Positions 47,931-53,339 of a DNA stretch of 64,000 nt are shown here, one piece after another (within the stretch, counting starts at the first letter, position 1; each line of letters begins with the position of its first letter). A program made the translations under genes and the position numbers. The notes beneath the pieces were generated by a model, which saw only the letters and a list, made by a program, of their open reading frames with translations, was not told the origin of the DNA and made no database searches. Location of the stretch: NCBI GenBank assembly GCA_039619475.1, contig CM077115.1, forward strand, positions 59,836,864 to 59,900,863, written 5' to 3'. The stretch is from Icerya purchasi. Its lineage: Eukaryota > Arthropoda > Insecta > Hemiptera > Monophlebidae.

Positions 47931-49631
47931 TGGTAATGTAAACTTACAAAATTTGTGTATAACTTTTTTTTCTTATATTGTTGTGATATAGGTGATGTTG
48001 GAAACTGCTTACTGGACTGTGATCAATCACATTGTCATTTGGGGCTCTTTGATTGTATATTTCCTCACAACTTGGTTTTATAATCAGTTTATAGGCGGAA
48101 ATTACGTTGGCGCCCTATCAAATGTATGCATTTAAATAAGCCTCGGTTTATCGTTTTATTTTATTTTTCGTTAGTAAATTTAACGATACAGCTTACTTTT
48201 AAATATTTCATCGACTTTCGATGTGTATTAGCTAAACATAAAATTATACCTTCATTTTACAGGCAATGGGACAAGCGACTTTTTGGTTGACCCTACTATT
48301 GGTAACAAGTATTCTTACATTTCCAGTTCTTGCCTGGAGATTTTGTTTTTACGACGTAATGCCAACGCTCTCGGACAGGGTACGACTGAAGCAACGTTTG
48401 GAAACAATCAAGTATTATTTTCATATTACTACGTATTAAACTTATTCTTTTAACAACAATTGAAAGCTTAAATTTAAATTGTGTTTTGACAGATAAGACA
48501 ACCGTTTATTTCCAAATTGAATTTTAAATAATGTTTACCTTTTTTTCTTTTTCTTTTTTTTTTCTAACCTTACGATTAATTTTTAGCTTTTTACAATTAC
48601 TTCTTATTACAAATATTTAACATAAATAGGAAAAGAAAAGAAAAAAATTGTCTTCTTTCTTTCGGTAACTATTTTCTTCAATAACAAATTATTATATGTG
48701 TAGACTAAACAGAATAGGATGAGGTGTTTAAATGCGTATGTATTAATGTGAACTTGGCACGATATCTTTTGTATTCTGCCGGTGTTTGGATTATTCTGTA
48801 AACATTAGACTTTTATGAAAATCTACGGAATACCAGAAGAACAGATGCGCGAAATAACCGAAGAAAAATCGAGTGAAACTCCGCCCGTTGTGGGCGCTAA
48901 AGTTCCTCCTGAAAAGTCACCGCTGACACGGAGCCGAGTGTTACTCTTTTGCAGCATATAAAAATTCTCGACAATAAAGAAAATTTAAATATAAAAACAC
49001 GTCTATTTTTTAACTAATAACGACCGTGATTCGCTTAATTTTACAATCAGCAACTCCCTATCAAAAGTTTAGAGTACTGGTTAATTTAATTACTTACGAA
49101 ACTGATATTTTAAACTTTTTTGACTGACTCTTAATGCATTTATTCCCGTTTGATTTATTTATTTTTTCTTAATTTCTTTCTTTCGTGCGAAAAAGATAAA
49201 AATAGTTCACAACTATTTAATCAGTAGTTGAAGAGTATGAGGTACATCACTTAAAAGTTTCTAATAGTTTTTATGAACATGTTGTTCTTTGATGAAATAT
49301 GAGGCTTTCCATGATCAATTATTGCAATTTTTAAGGTTGCCTAATGAAAATGTGTGTTTTGAATAATTTGTTTGTTTTGTTTGAAAGGAAAAAAAGCAAA
49401 GAATCGTTAGATATTATGAGAACGCCTTCTGCTCGACATAAAAGACGATCTATTCGATCGGGATACGCTTTTTCACATCAAGAAGGTTTCGGTCGACTAA
49501 TAACGAGCGGCAAAATAATGAGGTCGTTAGCTAAGCCGGCCGCCATAAATAACCAAGATGAAGATCAACGACACGATCAAGGAGTCGAACTGGAAGGTAC
49601 GAATAAATTTCATCCGACTTTTTTACTATAA
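8521..49631 (+). CDS. ATP8B: P4-ATPase phospholipid flippase, ATP8B-like (17 exons, 5' part missing)
   Basis: Class-1b P4-ATPases move phospholipids from the outer to the cytosolic leaflet of plasma or Golgi/endosomal membranes, usually with a CDC50 beta subunit. The 17 exons listed below join with matching phases into about 912 residues plus a stop. In order they show TM3-TM4 with the P4-specific PISL motif (residues 65-68 of this fragment), the phosphorylation site DKTGTLT (118-124, Asp118), the nucleotide-binding domain with QSPDEAAL and KGAD (283-286), TGDKQET (397-403), the hinge GDGANDV (543-549), TM5-TM10, and a basic tail with [18 protein letters not shown]. That tail and the sequence around the P site resemble ATP8B proteins more than ATP8A, ATP9, ATP10 or ATP11. 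Full-length members are about 1100-1300 residues, so roughly the first 330-350 are missing (TM1-2 and actuator domain). All key catalytic residues that should be present are present. Introns reach 6.9 kb and hold most transposons in this window. Confidence 0.9.
8733..9604. other. Intron sequence, nothing recognised
   Basis: First part of the 6.9-kb intron between exons a and b. Holds a CA/CACG tract near 9012-9038. No gene or element recognised. Confidence 0.5.
9605..11010 (+). mobile_element. Jockey-type LINE relic (reverse transcriptase)
   Basis: The reading frame shifts many times, but + strand pieces follow the order of a Jockey reverse transcriptase: ILKSGKDG and SYRPIS near 9607-9660, [19 protein letters not shown] near 9742-9800, [17 protein letters not shown] near 9835-9887, [12 protein letters not shown] near 9990-10027, VADDTMII near 10087-10114, then C-terminal [17 protein letters not shown] near 10408-10455 and [13 protein letters not shown] near 10700-10736. 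The catalytic YADD is degraded to VADD. A 28-A run at 10149-10176 interrupts the middle. The 3' UTR probably reaches about 11010. Intronic, same strand as the host gene. Confidence 0.85.
11011..15597. other. Intron sequence, nothing recognised
   Basis: Rest of the intron before exon b. It contains only scattered T/A tracts and short chance open frames. A somewhat GC-richer stretch near 13,140-13,350 and one near 13,970-14,170 show no coding pattern I can support. Confidence 0.5.
15598..15760 (+). CDS. ATP8B: ATP8B-like exon b: phosphorylation site
   Basis: Acceptor CTTTTCCAG, donor CAG|GTATAA. The first base completes the Ser codon left by exon a, giving [19 protein letters not shown]. It then encodes [19 protein letters not shown] and SDKTGTLTQ, the P-type ATPase signature with the aspartate that is phosphorylated in the catalytic cycle. 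Ends in phase 0. The intron before it is 6.9 kb and holds a Jockey relic. Confidence 0.95.
15761..16844. other. Intron sequence, nothing recognised
   Basis: Start of the 6.7-kb intron between exons b and c. No element recognised before the LINE tail at about 16,845. Confidence 0.45.
16845..17815 (-). mobile_element. Minus-strand LINE relic, 3' part of reverse transcriptase
   Basis: Read on the - strand from about 17,785: [12 protein letters not shown], then [36 protein letters not shown], and in the final stretch (17463-17236) [20 protein letters not shown] followed by a stop. YLGI followed by a basic region and L-Y-AL-xPVLxYGxxxW is the thumb region of LINE reverse transcriptases, and IYNSLTSxVKN is the usual C-terminal end. 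A (TAATAATAA)-type tail near 16,850-16,870 would be its 3' end. It lies antisense to the host gene. The RT palm is missing or unreadable. Clade uncertain (CR1- or I-like). Confidence 0.65.
18266..19230 (+). mobile_element. Internally deleted IS630/mariner-type transposon with DUF4817-like HTH
   Basis: Inverted termini: ATAAAAACCTGACACATTT at 18277-18295, and its reverse complement AAATGTGTCAGGTTTTTAT at about 19199-19217, each with an inner T-run/GTTAC or GTAATC. Inside, on the + strand, [20 protein letters not shown] (from 18399), then [32 protein letters not shown] and [15 protein letters not shown] match the N-terminal HTH and linker of a transposase group common in insects. [11 protein letters not shown] and VVRTCKVGK follow (DDE start), then the last residues [19 protein letters not shown]. 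Most of the DDE domain between them is deleted, plus several frameshifts. Non-autonomous. Confidence 0.8.
19690..21650 (+). mobile_element. R1-like LINE relic
   Basis: Degenerate + strand pieces occur in the order of a reverse transcriptase: [17 protein letters not shown] near 20035-20085, [20 protein letters not shown] near 20158-20218, [14 protein letters not shown] then [17 protein letters not shown] near 20237-20350, [14 protein letters not shown] near 20490-20535, [13 protein letters not shown] near 20580-20615, [16 protein letters not shown] near 20680-20730, and [20 protein letters not shown] near 21070-21130. The last resembles the xAGVLPIDxxI motif common at the end of R1-clade RTs. 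Many stops and frameshifts show it is old. It is AT-richer than the exons around it. Confidence 0.7.
21651..22482. other. Intron sequence, nothing recognised
   Basis: Poly(A) runs at 21860-21890 and 22304-22323. The first lies about 200 bp beyond the R1-like relic and might be unrelated. Confidence 0.4.
22483..22569 (+). CDS. ATP8B: ATP8B-like exon c: start of N-domain
   Basis: Acceptor GCTATTTCAG, donor AAG|GTAATT, both ends phase 0. Encodes [20 protein letters not shown] and DESYGHRK, the segment that follows DKTGTLTQ in all ATP8 flippases (NIMTFxKCxIxGxxYG). It is 29 codons long. Confidence 0.9.
22570..24370. other. Intron between exons c and d, nothing recognised
   Basis: 1.8 kb of AT-rich sequence with TA tracts near 24161-24227. 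No coding or repeat signal. Confidence 0.5.
24371..24533 (+). CDS. ATP8B: ATP8B-like exon d: N-domain
   Basis: The acceptor TATGCATCAG keeps phase 0. A second CAG 13 bp downstream would break the frame. Donor ATG|GTAAAT, ends with one base over. Encodes [20 protein letters not shown] and [19 protein letters not shown]. The [11 protein letters not shown] stretch is strongly conserved in the family. Confidence 0.9.
24534..24961. other. Intron sequence, nothing recognised
   Basis: T-runs near 24560 and 24620, otherwise unremarkable. Confidence 0.4.
24962..25119. repeat. Long inverted repeat (57-bp arms, 44-bp loop)
   Basis: The left arm (24962-25018) and right arm (25063-25119) are reverse complements over 57 bases with 3 mismatches. 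Both outer ends read GATATCGTAATTCTTATACA inward. The 44-bp centre is AT-rich. In RNA it would form a very stable stem. It may be a foldback-type element or a minimal MITE. No target duplication is obvious. Confidence 0.8.
25165..25640 (+). repeat. Interspersed repeat ending in TTTTTTGAAGTCGGTT
   Basis: A 28-bp unit beginning TTATTTTTTACTTTTTAGTG occurs twice, at 25165-25192 and 25245-25272. GAAGTCGGT occurs at 25212-25220 and again at the end, 25624-25632. The block 25411-25635 reads as an open frame by chance, but the text (...ATCAAAATCGGTTCACC..., ...GAAGTCGGTTAA) is a wording I associate with widespread insect interspersed repeats. I treat it as non-coding repeat. The class is not determined. 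Confidence 0.45.
25641..26189. other. Intron sequence, nothing recognised
   Basis: AT-rich and without structure I can name. Confidence 0.4.
26190..26450 (+). repeat. Repeat family Z, copy 1
   Basis: Shares a series of blocks with 29835-30050 in the same order and orientation: TACTCAGAATAAATTACGAA / TACTCAAAATAAATTACGAA, TGCTGCGGCGGTC / TGCTGCGGCAGTC, CTTCTTTTTGTACAATTCTA / CTTCTTTTTGTACAGTTCTA, and AATTTAAAAATTATATTTGA near the end. No coding sequence. Class unknown. Confidence 0.6.
26451..27979. other. Intron sequence, nothing recognised
   Basis: Sequence of the intron before exon e. A GC-moderate stretch at about 27,000-27,560 shows no reading frame or repeat that I can support. Confidence 0.4.
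27980..28089 (+). CDS. ATP8B: ATP8B-like exon e: nucleotide-binding motif
   Basis: Acceptor TTAATTTAG, donor GAG|GTACAA. Encodes [20 protein letters not shown] and [25 protein letters not shown] belongs to the ATP-binding N-domain. Starts with the last two bases of an Asp codon and ends in phase 0. Confidence 0.93.
28090..29834. other. Intron sequence, nothing recognised
   Basis: Two chance open frames of 83 and 105 codons on the - strand (29023-29340, 29427-29678) have no recognisable motif and are likely parts of old repeats. Confidence 0.4.
29835..30050 (+). repeat. Repeat family Z, copy 2
   Basis: Second copy of the block described at 26190-26450, same orientation, about 3.6 kb downstream in the next stretch of the gene. 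Both copies end in a GGCCACC motif. Confidence 0.6.
30051..31484. other. Intron sequence, nothing recognised
   Basis: Right part of the intron before exon f. No element recognised. Confidence 0.4.
31485..31676 (+). CDS. ATP8B: ATP8B-like exon f: KGAD of the N-domain
   Basis: Acceptor GAACAATAG, donor AAT|GTAAGT, both ends phase 0. Encodes [20 protein letters not shown] and [16 protein letters not shown]. The FNxxRKRMSV and KGAD motifs bind the adenine nucleotide in P-type ATPases. Confidence 0.95.
31917..32088 (+). CDS. ATP8B: ATP8B-like exon g: N- to P-domain link
   Basis: Acceptor TTCTACTAG, donor TTAG|GTATTC, ends with one base over. Encodes [20 protein letters not shown] and [14 protein letters not shown]. 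[14 protein letters not shown] is a family hallmark. The intron from exon f is only 240 bp. Confidence 0.93.
32089..33890. other. Intron between exons g and h
   Basis: Contains a T-run at 32949-32966 and two similar stretches with TTTTTTAACGTT.ATTTTAATGACT (about 33026-33050 and 33401-33424). Otherwise nothing recognised. Confidence 0.4.
33891..33995 (+). CDS. ATP8B: ATP8B-like exon h: TGDKQ
   Basis: Acceptor ACACTAAAG, preceded by a run of 15 A instead of a pyrimidine tract, which is unusual. Donor AAG|GTGAGT. Encodes [20 protein letters not shown] and [11 protein letters not shown], the conserved P-domain segment LTGDKQET. Phases match exons g and i. Confidence 0.92.
33996..35301. other. 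Intron sequence, nothing recognised
   Basis: A - strand open frame (34800-35078) has no motif I can defend. AT-rich throughout. Confidence 0.4.
35400..36115 (+). repeat. Repeat family W, copy 1, with GC-richer 5' part
   Basis: From about 35855 this matches 47610-47865: GCCGACAACAGCGACAGCGA / ACCGACAACAGTGATGCG, then AATATTGTGTTTTTCAACGA / AATATTGTGTTTTTCAGCGG, and GACCGATACAGAAAGA / CAACCGGTACCGCAAGA. The upstream 35400-35700 is GC-richer than the surrounding intron and may be part of the same element. It has a T-run at 36025-36047. Confidence 0.5.
36242..36440 (+). CDS. ATP8B: ATP8B-like exon i: P-domain insertion
   Basis: Acceptor TTTATTTTCAG, donor CAA|GTTAGT. Completes TGDKQET, then [20 protein letters not shown] and the charged, variable stretch [14 protein letters not shown] through SLHSLNNYK. 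This part of P4-ATPases varies most between paralogues. Confidence 0.9.
36664..36791 (+). CDS. ATP8B: ATP8B-like exon j: P-domain
   Basis: Acceptor CATTTTAG, donor AATT|GTAAGA. Encodes an acidic run ([12 protein letters not shown]) and [20 protein letters not shown], matching the [14 protein letters not shown] motif of ATP8B proteins. Starts with one base of an Asn codon and ends with one base over. Confidence 0.92.
36792..39156. other. Intron between exons j and k, nothing recognised
   Basis: 2.4 kb of AT-rich DNA. I see no coding, RNA or repeat signal. Confidence 0.45.
39157..39285 (+). CDS. ATP8B: ATP8B-like exon k: GDGANDV hinge
   Basis: Acceptor TTTTGAAG, donor AAAAG|GTAACA. Encodes [20 protein letters not shown] and [17 protein letters not shown]. 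The GDGxNDxxM motif coordinates magnesium in the P-domain. [10 protein letters not shown] is typical of flippases. Confidence 0.95.
39286..39959. other. Intron sequence with a long A-run
   Basis: A run of 24 A at 39883-39906, which could be a retrotransposon tail, precedes the antisense RTE relic. Nothing else recognised. Confidence 0.4.
39960..41050 (-). mobile_element. RTE-like LINE relic, N-terminal half of the RT region
   Basis: Read on the - strand: [20 protein letters not shown], then [20 protein letters not shown] near 40510-40400, which is the pre-RT segment (KDxxGxxLxxxxxxxxRWxEYF) typical of RTE-clade polyproteins. Next come [17 protein letters not shown] and [20 protein letters not shown] near 40210-40090, corresponding to the W..ALI.PIHKKGD...CNNYR block. 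Frameshifted and full of stops. Antisense to the flippase, in the intron before exon l. Confidence 0.65.
41075..41776. mobile_element. hAT-type MITE with exact 8-bp target duplication
   Basis: GTGTATAC occurs immediately before (41067-41074) and immediately after (41777-41784) a 702-bp segment. The segment's ends are inverted repeats: TAGTGCCGGGCGATTACGA on the left and TCGTAATAGCCCAGCACTA on the right, with two mismatches. An 8-bp duplication and TAGTGCTGGGC-type ends are the mark of hAT elements. No transposase is encoded. The interior has many near-palindromic AATCGAGTGAT motifs near both ends. The exact duplication points to a recent insertion. Confidence 0.88.
41922..42145 (+). CDS. ATP8B: ATP8B-like exon l: end of P-domain, TM5 and start of TM6
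   Basis: Acceptor TTTGTTGCAG, donor CAG|GTGAGT. Encodes [20 protein letters not shown], then [20 protein letters not shown] and the membrane stretch [21 protein letters not shown] hAT-type MITE ends 145 bp upstream of this acceptor. Confidence 0.95.
42146..43267. other. Intron between exons l and m, nothing recognised
   Basis: 1.1 kb, AT-rich. Open frames on both strands at 42519-42771 come from T/A-rich composition. Confidence 0.45.
43268..43493 (+). CDS. ATP8B: ATP8B-like exon m: TM6-TM7
   Basis: Acceptor ATAATTTCAG, donor TACG|GTAAGT. Encodes [20 protein letters not shown] and [19 protein letters not shown], then the TM7 segment [16 protein letters not shown]. FxxxYNLxYTSLPxLAxGxxDQDV is a family signature. 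Confidence 0.95.
43613..43716 (+). CDS. ATP8B: ATP8B-like exon n: TM7-TM8 region
   Basis: Acceptor TTTTGTTTCAG, donor CAG|GTTGGT. Encodes [20 protein letters not shown] and the hydrophobic [14 protein letters not shown]. Phase 1 in, phase 0 out. The preceding intron is just 119 bp. Confidence 0.9.
43717..44879. other. Intron sequence, nothing recognised
   Basis: First part of the 4.3-kb intron between exons n and o. Confidence 0.4.
44880..45127 (+). repeat. Repeat family X, copy with single 26-bp unit and TA tract
   Basis: Contains one AATGTTACAATTTTATGTAA unit, a stretch whose translation reads [20 protein letters not shown], and a closing TA tract at 45080-45127. The same order (tandem unit, GC-rich end, TA tract) is seen at 62129-62515. 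Confidence 0.6.
45128..45800. repeat. Diverged tandem duplication, period about 265 bp
   Basis: Two adjacent segments share AATAATCGTGCTCCAGCC / AATAATCACGCTACAGAC (about 45264 and 45535), ATGAACATTACC / ATGGACGTTACC and ATGAAATAAGAAA / GTGAAATAAGAAA, then AGAATTCGAATTTTGAGGAG / AAAATTCGAACTTTAAGGGG. Non-coding. Confidence 0.6.
46020..46510. other. GC-rich, CpG-rich island inside an intron
   Basis: Clearly richer in G+C and CpG than its surroundings (for example GGCGATACGGCGGCCGGTCG near 46084-46103). It carries open frames on both strands (46011-46274 minus, 46155-46487 plus) and a GATTGGCT (CCAAT-like) near 46463. It could be an internal promoter/5' exon or a GC-rich transposon end. I recognise no protein domain in either frame. 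Confidence 0.35.
46511..47609. other. Intron sequence, nothing recognised
   Basis: A (TG)n tract near 46826-46840, otherwise featureless AT-rich DNA. Confidence 0.4.
47610..47865 (+). repeat. Repeat family W, copy 2
   Basis: Matches 35855-36115 in the same orientation, as described there. Ends near GGCATTCCTGGGGG, compare GGCATCCCTGATGG in copy 1. Confidence 0.55.
47897..47926. repeat. TA microsatellite
   Basis: Uninterrupted (TA)n, 65 bp before the acceptor of exon o. Confidence 0.95.
47992..48123 (+). CDS. ATP8B: ATP8B-like exon o: TM8-TM9
   Basis: Acceptor GATATAG, donor AAT|GTATGC, both phase 0. Encodes [20 protein letters not shown] and [19 protein letters not shown]. WTxxNHxxxWGS is conserved in class-1 flippases. 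Confidence 0.92.
48263..48411 (+). CDS. ATP8B: ATP8B-like exon p: TM10 and start of C-tail
   Basis: Acceptor TCATTTTACAG, donor chosen at CAA|GTATTA. Encodes [37 protein letters not shown] and [11 protein letters not shown]. This donor leaves two bases that pair in frame with the last exon to give ETIKKKSKES. A second possible donor, CAGG|GTACGA after 48379 (phase 0), lies inside the exon. If neither is used, the frame stops at 48437-48439. Confidence 0.85.
48809..48961 (+). CDS. Candidate alternative last exon of the flippase
   Basis: After an acceptor ACATTAG an open frame runs [50 protein letters not shown] and stop at 48959-48961. AATAAA follows at 48973-48978, 11 bp after the stop. The frame is phase 0, which fits the alternative donor after 48379 but not the donor after 48411. 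Used this way it would give a short, Pro/Glu-rich tail in place of the conserved ATP8B tail. Composition looks coding, but I know no matching family, so this is an inference from splice and poly(A) signals. Confidence 0.4.
   Translation, partial: TFMKIYGIPEEQMREITEEKSSETPPVVGAKVPPEKSPLTRSRVLLFCSI
48973..48978 (+). terminator. Candidate early poly(A) signal
   Basis: AATAAA 11 bp after the stop of the proposed alternative last exon, between exons p and q. Its position supports premature polyadenylation within that intron. Confidence 0.35.
49388..49631 (+). CDS. ATP8B: ATP8B-like exon q: C-terminal regulatory tail and stop
   Basis: Acceptor TTTGAAAG. Encodes [19 protein letters not shown] and [19 protein letters not shown], then [14 protein letters not shown] and a final TAA at 49629-49631. 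A basic Arg/Ser stretch followed by SGYAFxHQEGxGxLITSG is characteristic of ATP8B tails. A donor-like GAAG|GTACGA after 49596 allows a further downstream exon, so the last 11 codons are uncertain. A likely poly(A) signal AATAAA is at 50260. Confidence 0.82.
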
Positions 49632-51226
49632 ATGATAATCAAGAAAAATCACTAGTCATCTTGTTAAAATATATTTTTCTCATTTCTTCTTTGTTCACCA
49701 TTTTTAATGTCCTATAATAAAAGTAGATGCGTAAGTGCAGTTTAGTTTTCGTTTCTCTGTTTTGTTTTTTTTTTTGTTTTTTTTCCGGTTTTTTCCGTTG
49801 TTTGTTTTTTTTTTTTTTTTTTTTTTTAATATACATATATCATCATTAAACGACTTCATTAACACTTTTATTTTCATTAAAAATATTGTGCATTTTTTAA
49901 AGAAGACTGGACTATTAACAGCATACATAACATGATAATGTTTTTTTTTAAGAATAATTAAAGCACAATTACGTTCTGGTCTTATTATTGGTTTCTACGT
50001 ATTTTTGTATCGTTATTATTACTATTTTAATAAAAAGTTATCGCCTTCTAGTTTGCCTTTATTCCTGGCCCCCGTTGTATTACTTAAAAGTAAATATTAA
50101 ATAATAGCGGTGATTTTTTGTAACAAATTTTGCCGAGTGGTGCCTTTAATTAACAGCACAATTAAAATAATATGCGTATTTTTCTTTTTATTATTATTAT
50201 TATTATTATTGTTTATACATTAAAAAATGTTACCGTGTGAGAAAAATGTTTTATATCAAAATAAAGATGTTTCTTTTTCTTGTTCGTTTCTTTCTTAACT
50301 ACGCGTAAAATACGAAAACTAACAATTCTTACATACATTTACCCTTTGTTAAACCTAACCTTAGGAAGAAAAAATTTACAAATTAAACAGCCTGATGTAT
50401 ACACTGCAGAACGCGCGTTTGTAGTTTAAACCGATATCAGGTGAAATAAAAAAAAAAAAATGTTCTTACAATTTTTGTAGAAATTTTTAAAATGTGTTAA
50501 GTAGAATTCAAAATGAATCTTCGCTAAAAAAAAATGTTAATATTTTATTTAAACACAAAAAAAAAGGAAAAAGAAAACAAACTTTTTCCTTCATTATTAA
50601 TACGGTATCATTGAAAAAGGTTACATGAGAAACGAAATAAATAAACCGAGAAAATACGTAGTAAACTAAGCTTTTATTAATCGGAAAAAATAAAGAAAGT
50701 AATTATAAAAGTTGAAAAGCATTTCTCGAATTATTATGATTTTATAATGTTAAAACTAACAATATGATCGCCATATTACGATGATTTTCTTCTTCAGTGT
50801 TACTTTTCGGAACAAGTTTTTCCTCGGAGTCTATCTCGCCCTATATCCGCTCATTTCGTTTACTAAATTCTTCTATTTCCTGCCTATTTCAGTTTTTTTT
50901 TTTTTTTTTTTCATTATTTACGATCGAAAAAATAAGGAGGAAAAGAGACCTTGTCCAAAGCTTAAGCAAAGTGAAAGTCCATTGCAACATGTCATGTATT
51001 TTATTAAAGAAAATTTTTTTTTTTTCTTTTTCATGCAACATGCAGCTAAAATTACATTTTTTATATTTACTGTTCTTACAGCATTTAATGTAGACAAATT
51101 ACTCGTAATTGTTTCGCTTCCATTTTTCAAATGAAAAATACTGAACATTTTGTTTTAATTTTCTTTTAAATGAATTCATCGCGTGTTTGTTCAGTTATAC
51201 GTCTTTTATTTCACAATCATTCTCGT
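49632..51226. other. 3' flank of the flippase gene
   Basis: Probable 3' UTR up to about 50,290, then intergenic DNA. It has T-runs at 49804-49827 and 50888-50910 and a (TTA)n tract near 50191-50210. No further gene recognised. Overlapping open frames on both strands at 50781-51148 reflect T-rich composition. Confidence 0.4.
50260..50265 (+). terminator. Candidate poly(A) signal of the flippase gene
   Basis: AATAAA about 630 bp after the stop codon of exon q, the first well-placed + strand AATAAA I noticed in the 3' region. No sequence evidence of actual cleavage is available. Confidence 0.35.
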
Positions 51227-52668
51227 ATGCACCCCTGTATCGTGGGGCGGATCATGCTACAATTTTCAGAGTGCATATGTGTTGTCCCAATGAAGGTTTT
51301 GAAGTAAGGCTGACTTTTCTACCCCCTCTCCTTCACGATATATGAAGTTTTAAGTAGTTGAGATGCGACCAGCGGTACAAAAATGCAAACGGTATGAATG
51401 AAAAAAGAATAATTTTTATAAAATTTTAAATAAAATAATTACCATGGTAAATAATAAACTTAAGATATAACATTTTATTAATTTCTGGCGTAAGTAAATA
51501 CACAGCATTCTGTTATTTCTTTTTTTTAAATTATTGAAATCATTAAACCTCCATGATAGAATCTAAACATGAAGGTCCACGCTTCTCGCCTAGATGCTAT
51601 ACTAATTGCGGAGAGTTTAAAAAAAAACTACTGTTTTATATTATTTTTTTTATCATTATCATCATCATCATCAAGATCCATTGCCGTACGTAAGGATGTG
51701 GTGGCATTATATTCCTTTTACCGTCTCCTTCCATTTATTTCGATCCATTGCTAGTGGAATGCTTCTGACAACTTGTACCCAGTTAGTGTATTTACTTGAT
51801 CAGTCCAAATCTTCCTCTGGGACGTTTTCCTTGCACCTTTCCCTGTATAATGTTTCTTTCCATGAAATTTATGTTGTTCCTATCTTCAGCTCCTCTAGAA
51901 CCGATTTGTTGGTTCGGCGTGCCGTCCACGCTATCCACAGCATTTTCCTGTACACTCCCATCTCAAAGGAATTTATCCGAATTGCATCTCTTTTTTTAAT
52001 AGTCAACGATTCTGATGCATATTTCGCAATGGGGGAGATCAATGTGTTCATTAATTTTAATTTGCTGTTCTTCGTTATATTTGTATCTTTCCATATTTTT
52101 TTTAGTTTCGTTGTTGCAGCTCTCGCCGTTGCAATGCGTCTGCGGATTTCTTTTTCACATCCTCCTGTGTTTGTAATCAGAGATCTAAGATGAATAAATT
52201 CGTCTACTACTTCGTATCCTAATTGTTCATCATTTTCGTTATTTATTTCATAGCGTTAAAATAAAAAATCCTGCAACGAAATTTTTAATATTTGCTGCCG
52301 GGAATATTATTCATACTCAAATTTGAAATCCTTACTCAACTACTGTGCTTTATTGTTGTGGTAACAAATTCATTTTAAAAAAATTCTCGAGACGAAGAGA
52401 TTGAAAGATGAATGAAGATGTTCCCTTAAATGTGTAATTATGGGAGATCGCCGTATGTAAATAACCCGAATTCCTTTAAAATGATGGCTGTGTGTGCTGT
52501 TTAGTTGAACGAAAATTTTTGTTTAATCATGACAGACGGGTTATAGAAAGATCAATAATCTTCAGCTAAACGTGAAACGTGAAGACCATTTTTTATGGGG
52601 CGGTGATAAACATGTTTCCCCCAATAGAGAGAAAGAATCTTTATATAAATGTAATTCCAGATAAAACA
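51227..52668 (+). repeat. Repeat family Y, copy A, interrupted by an RTE
   Basis: Matches copy B (54527-55353) across both flanks of an insertion. Left block: GGATCATG.TA.AATTTTCAG through TTATTTC, AAATCATTAAACCTCC. Right block: AAATTTGAAAT.CTTA, TTAAATGTGTAATT, GGTGATAAACATGTTTCCCC, AATTCCAGATAAAA. The interruption at about 51650-52255 is the RTE relic. No transposase is readable in either copy. Confidence 0.75.
51650..52255 (-). mobile_element. RTE-type LINE, C-terminal part, inserted in repeat Y
   Basis: On the - strand, starting near 52240: QLGYEVVDEFIHLRSLITNT, then GGCEKEIRRRIATARAATTK, LKKIWKD, LMNTLIFPIAKYASESLTIK, KRDAIRINSFEMGVYRKMLW and ARRTNKSVLEELKI. This is the C-terminal domain of RTE/BovB-like reverse transcriptases (YLGS-I...GGCEKEIRRRIAxAR...WTxxRTNxSVLxEL). 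The 3' tail is (GAT)n, seen as TCATCATCATCATC at 51659-51673 on the + strand. Copy B of the surrounding repeat lacks this segment, so the insertion edges can be compared. 5'-truncated. Confidence 0.85.
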
Positions 52669-52740
52669 AAAAAATTTTATATAAATTTCTAAGTACAGAT
52701 TTAAACGGGTACATTGGCGATGCCGTGGGTAGCAGGTAGT

Positions 52741-52741
52741 C

Positions 52742-52806
<65 letters not shown>
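52741..52806. repeat. (TG)n(TA)n microsatellite
   Basis: About 11 TG units followed by about 21 TA units. Confidence 0.95.
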
Positions 52807-52810
<4 letters not shown>

Positions 52811-53339
52811 GAATGTTTGTCCTGTATGCGTTTCAGTGATGAATTCAGGAATCTTTTCTGGGGGGGATTTATGTTCTTGGGGGGGGCAGAGGTTTTTTTT
52901 TATATTTTTACTGAGAACATTTTTTGGGGATATTCCTGAATAAAACCAAATATGCGAAACATGATTTGTTACGTACTTTAAAATAATAAAAAAGCAAGAG
53001 TGAACGATAAAATTCGAGTAAAATAACCGATTATAAATAACAATGTTTTCTTAATTGATTTTAAAATGATTAATTCTAATTGTAGAATATACCGTGAAAA
53101 CATACTATTCGGTTCATTATCTTTTTATAATAAACGAATACGCCGTGGTGTTTCAGCTGTTTTAAATTCACTTTTCTTGGAAATGAAAAACAAGAATAAA
53201 AAAAAACTTTTTAAAAATAGCCTTTTATTTATGCACTAAAAGGAAGTACAAAATAACTTTATTAGTGTGCGACTACCAGATACATATCTTAATATTAAAA
53301 TCTGAAACTACAAAATATTCTGAAAAATAAAAGCGGGGC
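52807..53339. other. Intergenic DNA, G-runs, nothing recognised
   Basis: Two G-runs (52859-52866, 52880-52887) in a short GC-richer stretch, otherwise AT-rich. Confidence 0.4.

Noticed and set aside
49639..49935. Overlapping Lys-rich and Phe-rich open frames on both strands
   Set aside because: Produced by T-runs in the 3' flank of the flippase gene.
51681..52193. 170-codon open frame on the + strand
   Set aside because: Antisense to the RTE reverse transcriptase C-terminus read on the - strand.
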